Shown here piece by piece: positions 33,416 to 45,600 of a stretch of 46,422 nucleotides of DNA. The notes beneath the pieces were generated by a model. It was not told where the DNA came from, made no database searches, and saw only the letters and a list, made by a program, of their open reading frames with translations. This DNA comes from Apostichopus parvimensis (Eukaryota; Echinodermata; Holothuroidea; Aspidochirotida; Stichopodidae), in contig KN894781.1 of NCBI GenBank assembly GCA_000934455.1, positions 1-46,422 on the forward strand. Direction: 5' to 3'. Each line of letters begins with the position of its first letter. Position 1 is the first letter of the stretch. Position numbers and translations under genes: made by a program.

Positions 33416-33672
33416 ATGATGAGCAGTGCCTTATTTGAGAGAGTTCTGAAAGGTAGAGGAACTAAATTCAGAGACATCGTTTTAGACCAGCAAGGAAGCG
33501 AGTTCTTCGCTAACGTTAACGAGGTGGCATACGTGAACAACTCTCATACCCCAGAAGATGGGCCGGAATCTAGCCGACAGCCTCCCTTACATTCAACATT
33601 TAATGTCGGCTCAGCCAGTGAATCTAGTGACCAGAGTGGTGACCCACTGTCAAAAGACAGTAGTCAGCATAT
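33416..33672 (+). CDS. TTC14: TTC14 coding exon 1
   Basis: Residues 1-85. It starts [15 protein letters not shown] and is comparable in layout to the vertebrate N-terminus, then a Ser/Pro-rich linker. Donor GTAAGT splits an ATG codon. The exon itself probably begins at 33258 (acceptor TTTTATAG); 33258-33415 is in frame and open but has no ATG, so it is taken as 5' UTR. Confidence 0.8.
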
Positions 33673-36600
33673 GTAAGTTAACATTTCGTCATACATACCT
33701 CATCTCTACCCTGATTCCCTACATCAAAACGTTATTGTAATATAAGGTCAGTAGAAGTTAGGGACTTAGCCTAGGCTATGCATAGTCAATACTGAATAAG
33801 CCCTCCACAAAACAATGTCAGAAGCAGTGTGGCTTTAAGTGCACTCAAAACTTTGCGTTGACAGTTTGTATTCATTGTCTAAAATTTTCCCCTCTTTCTT
33901 TGACTATTAGAATTGTGCTGAAGCAGCTTTTGCTGTAGACAGTGGAAGTATAGCTCTCAACTCTTGAGAAGGCAAAGGCTGTTCCATGCCACGAATCGCC
34001 GTCCTGGGGGAGGGGTATAAGGGAAGGGGGGTGTCCCCCTCCCCTTTTAAATTTTTTGGAATCCTGGTGATGCCTACATGTAAAATGGTGGCACTTAGAA
34101 AGGGTTTTGTCACCCAAAATTTTCTGAGAAATATGCATTTTTTTGTGTGTAACATCAATAAATTGAATAGTAGGTGATAATTCATTCTTTCCCGTGGCAT
34201 GAAAATGTTCGCTGCAGCTCGCCCCAATGAAAAGAAATATAGGCTAATTTGAGGTTCAAATGATGCTGTAAAGGAGGTTTTATACTCTATTATGCTAAAT
34301 GCTAAAGAAACGATGGTTGCTAAGTCAAATTTTGATGCAATTTTTTTTATGTATACTTGACAATTACAATGCGGGTTTTTCGGACGCTTGTGCGGGTCAG
34401 CGGGTTTGGGTGTTAGGATGCGGGTCCAACCCGAGAATTGTGGGTCAGTTGGGAGCTCTGTGGAGGGGGGGGGTCTTCACGTCCACTTGATGCTGATTTG
34501 CTACAGGTCTTTCAACAGTGCAGTCCACATAAATCAATGGAATGCATCTGAACCGCTCTTGGACGACTTCAAATGTGTTATAATTTGTAGTATCATATGC
34601 TTTGAAGATGCAGATTTAACAAGTACAATAAAAGAGGACAAGAAAATGATTTGGCACTGTTTCTTCATTCTTTACACTAGACATAAGCAATTACAGTAGC
34701 ATTATATGCTCTTACGCTATTAGAAAAAAAAGACAAGCGGAAGAGGTGGGGTGGGGGTGGAGGGTGGGGGGGGGAGGGACTGGGTAGAGGTAATTTAGAT
34801 GTAGCTTTGCAAAGTTACATCAGCATTTGATTCACTTTCAAACCCTTCAATTGAGAGACTAGCTAGCACACTTCTAGTTCTAGTGGGCTTATTGTTGAGT
34901 CTTAGGCCTAAGCTGGAGTTGGGGTAGGCCTGAACAGTACTGTGTATAAATTATTCCTGAGGGTATGTGCAAACACTTAATGTGAAGTAATTAAGTTACA
35001 TGTCATATATAATATATCTGGTGCAAAGATTATTCAGAAATGAATGCAGATCATTGCTCTCTGTCCACCTTCTTAGAATGTTGAAGACTCCTTCAGAGGA
35101 TTAGTTTATACCTAATTTAGACTTGTAATCGGCTACTGTCTGAACTGCCTTTATTGTTGGATGGTCGTTGTACTTCTGTATCCTTTTACTGAAAAAGGCC
35201 AATCACTTCAATTGTTTAACTGAAAGTAGTTTTGAGGCTTCGAATTGTTCTTTTTGGAATTATTTTCGGTGTATCAGTGTCATAATGTATCAGTTGAACA
35301 CATCTCTTTTCCCCCCGTTGTATTTATTTGAAGGTCGATTCTAGACTCCAAATTGGAGCAATTTGTGGCCAGGAAAGCAGACATACTTTTCAGACAGCAC
35401 ACCTCTCCCAGAGAGAATGTCCAGAAAGAAGAGGAAAAGCAAAAGCTGCATGTATCAGAAGCTGAAAAGTCTGACTACTTTGCAATTTTACCTCCTTTGG
35501 AGCAATTTATGAAAATACCGTCAAAATACAGGAAGAAACATCTCTTCGGTGTTTTGCAGGCAGGGGACATTGTCATCGGGAAAGTCAAGTCTGTGAAAGA
35601 CTTTGGTATGTTCCTACAGTTATTGTGCGTCTGTGGGGAATATAGCCGATACATTGAAGACTGTGATGTCATTGCGCTCTTGCCAGCTGCTGACATAGGG
35701 GATAGGTTCTCCCAGAAGGTTCAACTAGACGATTTTAGGGCAGATGACATAGTCCGTGGGATGGTGTCAAAGGTTGACCCAAAGGAGGAAAAGGTGATCA
35801 TCTCACTCAAGAATGGCACAGATGTTCGAGATGATAAGATTTTGGTAAGTTGTTGTTTCCCTTCTCTGCAATGTAGAGAAATACTGACCGCCCTCTGTCC
35901 TTAAAGATAGTCAGTATAGGCCCCAAATTATAGCACGCTAGAATTGCTAGAAGTTTTCAAAAAGTACTTTCCTGGACGTCTTAACTCTCCAAATTGTCCT
36001 GATACATTTTTAAGGGAACACACAAGATGACTGAATGTCCCAGTGAGGAAAATTTCCTCGAAGGTTGTAATAAGACAGTTTTAAGAATTTTGACCAAAGG
36101 TGATCATATTTGAATATCTAGCATATTTGGGGCCAATACAGCATACCTTTGACCAAGTCAAATGAGAACAAACTGGCATGAAGAGTATTTGCTGCACCAT
36201 GTCATCTTTTCCAGGGAAGGGTATGTGCACATGCTTACTGAGCTTCATTTGGTTGTGGTGTGTGTTACTTGAATGATTGGTAGCAGATTCTATAAGGAAC
36301 AGCTTTCATTACTTAGGGTGAGCTTGGAGAAAGAACTTTTGTCACAATTGATATCGCTGTCATATAATTAGTGTTAAAGAAACGTTCAACAGATAATAAT
36401 GCAGAAAATATTTTGGTAGTAAACTTAAGAAATGGGGGCATCTAATTGACAGAGCTCTCTCCTTGGAGTTCAAGATTGAACAGTTTCACAGCATGCAATG
36501 GTATCTTGAAACATACATCTCTTTTTCAGTGCTCCTCAAAGGTTGAACACTTTACCTAGCATGCAGTTTGATCAAGATTTGAATTCCTGTAGCAAGCTGT

Positions 36601-39600
36601 GGGACTACAGTAGTTCATCATTGAACTAGAGTAGACTGTCCTTGTATGGATTTTTCCATCTTAGTACACAGCATTTAGAGAATTTTGGTGAACAAGAAAG
36701 GATGAAAGTCTAATAGCCAATTAGTTCGTTAACAAGAGCAACGACTGTGTTTTTGGCAGACATTCAGGGACTATTTCAGTGTTCAGATTTGTTTAGCAGT
36801 TTTGAAGGCTCTTAATTCTATCTCTCATAAAAAAAACTATAGTTCCTGTTACAAAAACTGCTAAACATCTTTATACTTGTACAGCAACTTGTCAAACAAT
36901 ACCAGATCAATTTTTCCCTGACATTACAAACCATTGCTTGGTCCGAGATCCAATGTACAGAGCTGTTATCAATAGCCAGCCTCTGAACTTGTTGGTATGA
37001 AATAACAGTAAGAAATTATATGTTATCTTCTCTCTAACATGGTTTGCTCTATAAGAGCTACTGTAGATGGCATGATATTTTCCATCCCAACAGAATCTTC
37101 AGGGATGATCGGTCAGGCTCTCTAACTTTCATACTCGTACCTCTACCTGCACAGGGTTTCTGTATTGGTTTTTCTAAACATTGTGCTCTCTCTTTCCTAT
37201 AGGGTTTGTTGTCGGATGACGAGCTACCCGTTCATTATCGGAGGTCCTTGATCCAAGAGGAGAGTGATGAGACGTACAATGATTTACTGATCGATACACT
37301 TGGCTTTGACAATCCCAGCAGTGTGGAACTTCTTACTAAAGAGCTCAAGTTAATTGAAAATGTTCCGCCAACCAGTATGAGAGCCTTGCAGAGGTATGTT
37401 TATGAGAAAGACACATTTTCTTAACAACAATTAATGAAAAATGAAAAAGTAATCAATTACAAACTTTGGTCAGCATGGTGTGGACCACAGTATTCTGCAG
37501 GAGATTATATTTGATGCCGTTTCAAACTGGAATTATTTCCAGTGTTAGGGCTGCATTCCTGAATAAAATTTTAGTTAAAAAGTCAGTTGAAGATTTCTCA
37601 TAGCATTGGGTATTTGGTAATTACCACTTGTCATATTTTGTAATTAAACTGCATACATGTATGGTACTGTTTGTTAGATATTTGTTTGGTTACATATTTT
37701 TAAAAACAAATTTAAAGTGATTTTATGCAAGGGTATTTTATCGAGCACATTCGACACTGACAATTAAGAATATTTGAAATTTGGCAAAAACATTGAGTAT
37801 TCCACCAAGGCAGAAAGAAAACCAATAAAAATTCCAGGAAGACAAGTAAAAAAGAAGTATGACAAATTTAGGGTTCAATAAGCAGAAATGCACATTGATT
37901 AGAAATAAAGGCTAAGCCTGTTCGGGTGATTTTTATAAAACCAGATTGAATGTTCCAACATGGCACTGGTTTTATTGATTATCCATAAAGTTGACATGGT
38001 TGTTCGGTAGGGAAATTTGTTAATGGAGCTGCTGTAAAGTACTGTATTCAATTGAAAAATGAGCTGCGATTTTCATTCATGAAGGATGTCTAAGATATAC
38101 TAAAGGAGGGTCTTCTCTATCTCTTTCTCTACAGAACTAACTTTAAGGACAGTGATTTTAGCCACAAGCTCAGAAAGAAGCAATCAGAGCTATGGGCTAT
38201 GGAAAGGTTAGTTTCTTTTGGTTTTCATTGTTTTTGTGTCTCAACAAAGGAGATTGAAGATATTTTTTGACAATCATGTCACAGGGAGAAGTTTTTGTTA
38301 TCACAAATGATCTGTAACTTCATGCAATGGTGGAAGTTAACAGTATACTTTGTGAATGAAATGCCGTTCTGTCTGTTTATACAAAACTCATTCTTTATAT
38401 AACTGCAGTCTGAGTTATTGAACACAGAAAAAAATAAATAATGTTTAATAGAAAACATGCAAATATTTAACAAGATACTTATCAGTGATTGATGTAGGGA
38501 TATTATCTTGAATTCAGCAAGAAGCTGAATTTAGAAACTTCACCATAACATTAGAAACAATGGGTTCAAGTGGATTTTGCAAATTATCTTGGAATTTTAG
38601 TTGTAAGCCTTGAGAATGGTAGATGGAAAGGAAGAGAGAGTGAGTGTTGACCCTGAAGTAGGGCAGGGAGGGGGGGGGCGGGTGCAGTGCTAAAATGTTA
38701 CCAACTTGTTATAAGTTAGTTGTTAGGTTTGCAGTGTCACAGTTATTGAACACATGGCAGTAACTCAAAGAGAACATAGTTTGAAGCAATTTTATTCTGC
38801 TTGTCTTACCGAATGAGTATAAAATAGTTAACAACAGACTATGTCCTCTGTGTTATCTGTCAAAAGTTAGTAGTTGAAGTAAACAAATTTCTTTTTCAAG
38901 ATTTTTTCAGCCATAGCCACTATAAAATAATCATATTTTTAGATGTTGTCTCACTGTGAGATTCTTTCAAACACACAATAATATTATATATCATTCTTTA
39001 TCTCTGTTAGCGTTGCCAAAGGTGTTAACTTCTTCAAGAATGGTCAGTACACGGAAGCTCTTCAGTGTTTTAATCGAGCCCTAGAGATCGATGTGGATAA
39101 TGTTGAAGCTTTCGTTGCACGGGGAGCTCTGTAAGTACTTGCTTTGTGTACTCCTAATGATAGCTTTCACAGATTCAAAAGCCAAAAACTATGTTTCAAT
39201 CATGATAAAATGATTCGCTTTTGACCATGCATGACCATCCTGGTGTATTTTGTCCAGAAACCGACTGTGACCTCATATTTTCGTCTGTTTTAGTTCCAGT
39301 AGGTGGTAGCTCTCTGCATATCCCCCCCCCCCCCAAAAGAAAAAGGAAAAATTAAATGGATCTCCTGTAGTCTGCTACATGCTCACTTGCTTGTTCACCC
39401 TAAGCTGTTAAAATGAGTGGAAACATGTATGTACAGAGTTTAAACAAACAGAATATAAATGAGGCGTGTTGGCTTTTTGTTGGCAGGTATGCAAACAGAG
39501 GAAACCTTTCCAAGGCTCTTCAAGACTTTGGTGAAGCGCTACGGGTAAATTCAAGCCACAAGAATGCCAACAAGTATATGTGTGAAACTTTGCTAGAGAA

Positions 39601-42600
39601 AGGCAAACAGTGAGTTTAAATGTATATTACTTTCTTGAATTTATTTAATGACACGTTTATATATTATAGTCTAACCTATCATTGCTGGAGAAAAAATTGA
39701 GTTACAAAGTTTTTGCAGCAGCATTGAAGTCTCTTAACGTGATCTCTTATATAAAATACTATTATTCCTGTGAACATAAAGTGCTATACATCCCTTGCAC
39801 TTGTATAGCATTTTGCCAATTTTGCATCGCATTTCTCCATGCGATATCGGATAATATATTTCCTGATTGTCATCTGCGTATGAGCAGTGTTGCATATACA
39901 GAGATGAGCTGGTCAAAAAGAAGTAGTTTGTCATGAAGCACTAACCAGCGACAATCAGAAAAACTCCTTAAAATTTGCACTGCAGATGAACGGCTATGAA
40001 TGAGTATCGGCTGTACAGTACAGAAGATTATTATTTTGACTCGCTATGAGGTGGCTCAGGGCAGCATGTTATTCTTTGATATTTTAGAGTCCCATTGAAA
40101 GAAAAAAAAATAACCCAATAGAAAACCCATGGATGAAATGCAAAACCATTTGTTTAACAAATTTGTAAGATATCGTACGGATGTTTCTTATAAAAAAACA
40201 AAAAAAATAATTAAAAAAAATCCTATTGAGTATCCTCTGAGCTATGGACTTAAAGGGGACACAGACCCAATCATCATCTAAATCTTATCTCACAGAGATA
40301 ATTGTGAAGAACAACGCTTCCAATCAGCTTAGAAATGCTCTCCTTTATGTAGTAGATGCTAGTTTAAATGTCGATTCTGGGCATTTTCATTTTGTAAATC
40401 TGTGATGTCATACTGCCACTAGGCTCAGAAACCTTTCACTTTATCTTTACTTTTGTTTTCATTGTTTTAAGGTAATATGTTAAAGGTGTTGTCACTGAAA
40501 CCAATGCCATCATTAGGTTTTGTTAAGAGCCTCAATATATTAGAATTGTGCATTTGCAAACTGATCTCCATTACAGAAAATAAACATTGTAATAAATAAA
40601 GAAACACATAAAATACATTAAGTCTCTGATATCTCCCAAGCAGAATCAGATTTTTCTTAGCTTTTTGGGATATTTTTTTTATGACAGTTTATATTTCTTT
40701 CACCTAGACCAATCATGATGGCTGGATTTGTGTCTCCTTATAGGGTCTGTGTAGTAAACTAAAATTGTCCACCTACTCTAATGTATGAGTCTAAGGAGAA
40801 TAATGCATTGCTCTTGAATTTATTCTTCATTGGAAATTCTGATTGTTATTATGAGCACGTAGCCATATAATGCAAGTATAAAATGGTCGTTATTGCTGTT
40901 TTTTCATGGATAACCATTATCAGTCACACGTCAGCACTATGTAAAGGAACCAGTAACTTGAAAGAAATCATAAAAAAATGAATTCATGAAATTTGTCTGT
41001 TAAAACTGATATTCATTCACTGTCAAAATTGATATTCGGTTATCAGTAATTTGAACTTTAGAGTTCCAAACTTACTTGTTGGCTAAGTGTATTTTGGTTT
41101 ATATTTCAGATGTGAGGATGAGGGTGACATAGAGAAGGCAAAAGAATGCTATCAGAGTGCTGTAGATATCAACCCCAACATGGATATGGCCGTTAAAAGC
41201 TTAACACGATTGGTGAGCATATTTAATGGTTCTGAACATTACAGATGTATTGTACATTGTGAGTTGATCATAATCCGATGCGGTGTAGAGAAGAAATGTA
41301 AACAATATCATTTATTCATCTGAAAATATAGTCTCTGCATTTTGCATTGCAGTGTAACCTTATGTTACACTGATAAAACCGTGAATATGTTCAAAGATAA
41401 TGAGCTCTCCAGTTTCTACAGAGGGGGCTGTCAAATAGGTCATAATGAGCATGATCTGTACTGTTTAACAATTTTTGAACTAAAATAACACGATTGCTCT
41501 CAAGCTTGCAAGCACACCTTTTGAACTTTGCAAACTGACGCGCTGGGTGATTTGACTTGTACATGATTCCCATTGTGCAGTTTTGCCAAATGAAAAACAT
41601 GCATCAGAAAACACAAGTTAGCTTGTCTTGGAACTTCAAAACTATTTATCAATAGAATGCTTCAATAGTTCAATAGAGCAAACTGTACAATGCTAGTGAT
41701 CAACTAATGGTACAGTTATGTTTTGCAGAACTAGGTAGGACTGATATAACAGTGCCCTCTGTGGCTGGAGAGTCCCATTGGATAACCATGACCTAAGGGA
41801 AGCCTCGCAAATCTCACCGCCATGTCCAGGCCAGCGGAAATGTCCGAGATTCTATACTTTATATAATTCTTGCAAATCTTCCACGTTATCAAACCTTACA
41901 AATAAAATTTCTTTGTCATTTATCAACGATCGTGAAAATCGGCTACTCGAAAGTTAAATTATTGTGTTCAACTACTGTATTCAAATCAGCTTAGTAAAAA
42001 CTTAAACGCGGAGGTGAATGTAATTGTATAGCATGGAGGGTAGTTTAGCACAGTGTACACTGAAGTGTGACCCATTTTCTGCTTGTGGCTGTGCTCATTA
42101 TAGCCGCGGAAAAATCCACCGGTCCGGACTCGGCGGTTAGATTTGCAAGGCTCCCCTAACTATGTGGTTACAATTTTTGGCTCCTCCTTAACAATGTGTT
42201 ATTTTGTTACATTTGCAAACTGTGATAGCAATACTTTTGATAAATAATTGGCTCATTTTCTGTACATGAGAATCTTAAGAACACTGTGCAACAGGTTAAA
42301 TCTTCATAGTGAAGTTAAGCATTTAAAATAAAATTGATAGACAGTTATAGGTCCAATTCTTAGAAAAATAGGTTTTGTTCTGCTCAAAATATAGACACTA
42401 TTCTCCTAAAATTGTGATTAAATGAGTATATGGCTTTAGGTAGTTCTGTCTGGGATATTTAATGTCTTGTGCTTCCTTTTAAGGTAATTTTTTTCTTGTC
42501 AGCTTTTTTATTTGTGTGCTTTGTTCCCCCACTGGCGGTGCATCTGAAACAATTCTTCTTTTACAATATCAAACTGACAAATCATCTTTCTGTTTTCTTT

Positions 42601-45600
42601 CCACAACTTCATCTGCCATCTTGGGCAAATCTTGATAATTGGATCCATTTTCTTGCTGTTGTAATGCTATTGATGACTTCCCCTGAATTGGTGATGTATT
42701 GCCTGCCTTTCTTCTTTGTTATATGACTATATTATCATCTATATAGTAAACTTTAAAATTAAAAATGAAAAATCTTTAGCAACAATCGAAACAAGATCAG
42801 TTGGTTGATCCTACAGATGTTCAAGTTTCAGCTGTAGATTTAATGGATTTAATATCATCCGAAAAACCTGCCAAGAAGAGGAAGAAGAGTCTGGACGGTA
42901 AACCTGTAAGAAAGAAGAGAAGTGTATCTTCAGATCGACAAGACAAAAAGATGAAACCTGATGGGGAAGCACATTCAAAAAGAAAAGAGGATACAAGTTT
43001 GAAACAACGTAAGAAAAGAGAATCAAAAACCTCCAACTATACTTCCAGTGGTTCAGATTCATCGGACACTGACCAACATACGGCAAAGGATAAAGTCGAT
43101 GAAGGTAAACGCAAGGTGCCTAAAGAAAAACTCAAAGCGAAAAGGAAATCTGTGAAAGAAGGTGGTAGAAGAAACTCTTCTAGTAGTGAATGCTTTGTCT
43201 CTCCCAAAGTTAAGAAAAAGAGGACAAGTGACTCTTTATCTAAAATTAAGAGCTCTCCAAGGAATAGTGAAGTCGATGACACTCCCAAGACCCAAACTTT
43301 GTCTAGTAAGAAAACACAGATAGAAAAGGAGAGCAAACAGCTGGATACTCTAAATCTGAAAAAGGGAAATCCAAAGTTAGATAGTGAACACAGCAAGAAA
43401 CAATCAAAAGTCACCAGGAAGGCAAAAAGTAGTGTTCGAGGAAGGACCAGACAAAGAAGTAAACGATCTTCAAGTTCTTCATCTTCTTCCTGCAGCTCTT
43501 CATCTTCATCAAGGTCCTCTTCATCATGGTCTTCATCTTCCCCTAGTCCTGAAAGACAAAGGTCACATAGCCGTGGTTCCACCAAGGGCAGAAAATCATT
43601 AAAGTCAAAGGGGCAGAGAAAGAGAAAAATATCCAAAAGTGAAGACGTCATGAAGAAAGGTCTGAGTAACAAAGAACACAAACATGAAGATAAACTTGAG
43701 ACTGGCAAAACAGATAACCATAAGAAAAAAAAGGGAAAAAATAGAGATAGGAAAGAGAAAAAGACCCAAGTGGACGGACAAGATGACACGACAGTGAAGG
43801 TACTTAAAGACAAGGACAAAGGAAAGTATCAGCAACAGAAAAAGACAGAAATTCATGAGTTTGTTGATAAAAATAGTCTTGTCATGATTTCAGAAAATTT
43901 AATTCCTGGAAGCAATGGGAAGTCTGCCAGATCCAGAGTTTTAGATGAAATCAGGAATGATGAGGATGCAAGTTCGGAGGATATGGTGTGGAAAATGGAA
44001 GATAACAACAGTCCATTTGAGCTTACGAAAAGCCCAAGTAAGAGCACTGAAGGCGAAAATAATTTACAAAGACCATGTGATGGAATGTCTTCAAAGTTAA
44101 GTAAAGAAATGAAAGTCAAAGATGCAGCAAATATATCCATGGATGGAAGTAGAGCAGGAATAACGATAGCTGACAGCGGGGAGGGGAAACATGGAATAGA
44201 AGATTCAAATAGTGTCGATAAAGGCACATTACCAACAACTGTTGATGATGCAATAAAGCAGCAGACTGCCCTAGAGAATACCACTCAAACATTAGCATCT
44301 TACTCACTGCCTGATGTTGAAAAATCAACCACTTATCTGAAAAGAAAATCTTTGACATCAGATAAAGCTGCTCGTGATGATCTGCCAAGTATAAAACTTA
44401 TAGGGAAAGATCATCTTGAAAGTAGTGATAAGAAAGGTGAAGCTGCGGAGAATGGCTTTCAAGAGAAAGAGATGAATATTGGAAAGGATTTGATCTCCCC
44501 CTTAGGTGCCAAGGATAAGAAACCTGGAAAAAGAATGTCTTCAGAGACTGTAAAACGACAAGACTCGAAAAAAAAAGAAGCAAAAGAAGGCAGTCAAGAA
44601 AAACCAATTTCAAAAGAAAGAAAAATTAAAAGCAAAAAGAACAGAGTTGGAAGCAGTGAAAGAAAGTCTTCCAACGTAGAGAGTGGTAAGAAACTGAAGG
44701 AAAAAGGCTCTAAGAGTAGCAAGAGGAAGAAATCAACAGAAGGATCTCAAAGGAGCAATGACAAGAGCAGTAAACATCGTTCCTCTAGTGTTTCATCTGG
44801 TGAATCTGACATTGTTAAGAAAAACAAAAAGGTTGCATTGAAAGAGAAAAGCAAGAAACGTTTGAGGAAAAGTAAAAGAGACAGTTCAACTTCATACTCT
44901 TCTAGTTCTTCAAGTTCATCAGACTCTGATTCGTCCTCATCCTCCTCTTCATCGTCTTCTTCAACGTCCTCTTCAGCATCTTATGACAGTGTTAAGATAA
45001 AAAAGGGGGAAAGGAGGTCCACAGGTAGGATAAGACATAGGAAGAGGGGAAGGTCCTCTAGCTCTTCATCCTCCTTCTCATCGTCATCATTTTCGTCTTC
45101 ATCATCTTCATCAAGCAGTAGTAGTTCAGACCATGAATCATCTCCAGATAAAGTACACAAGGAGAAGACTAACAAAATGGAAGATGAAAGTAAATTGTCA
45201 CGGAAAAGGAGAAGTCAGACACAAAAAAGGAAAACACGAAAAAGAAGCAGTTCTGCAGCAAATAAGAAAAGTGGTGGTGGCAATAAAACAGGTAAATTGA
45301 AAAAGAACCAGAACAAGAAAAGGAAACAGAAGTCTGCAGACAAAAGGACACCTGAAGGTGAAGAGGCTATTCCAGACAAGTCAAGTGAGCTGAAGAAACC
45401 ACAGGGTATAGAGAAAACAGAAAAAGTTAAACGGTCAAGAAAAAGGCACAGAACTACTTCATCCAGTTCTAAAAAGGAAAGTAAGTCACCTGGACAACAA
45501 GTTGAATCCAAAGTTGCTGTGTTGTTATCACCGCCAGGTGATATGTCAGATAATGCGGAGTCCGGAAAAGATGATACTGGTAAAACGACTGCAACAACCT

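Noticed and set aside
42469..42726. Hydrophobic 85-aa frame as an extra TTC14 exon
   Set aside because: Out of keeping with the charged tail, no good splice sites, and exons 7 and 8 already join in phase.
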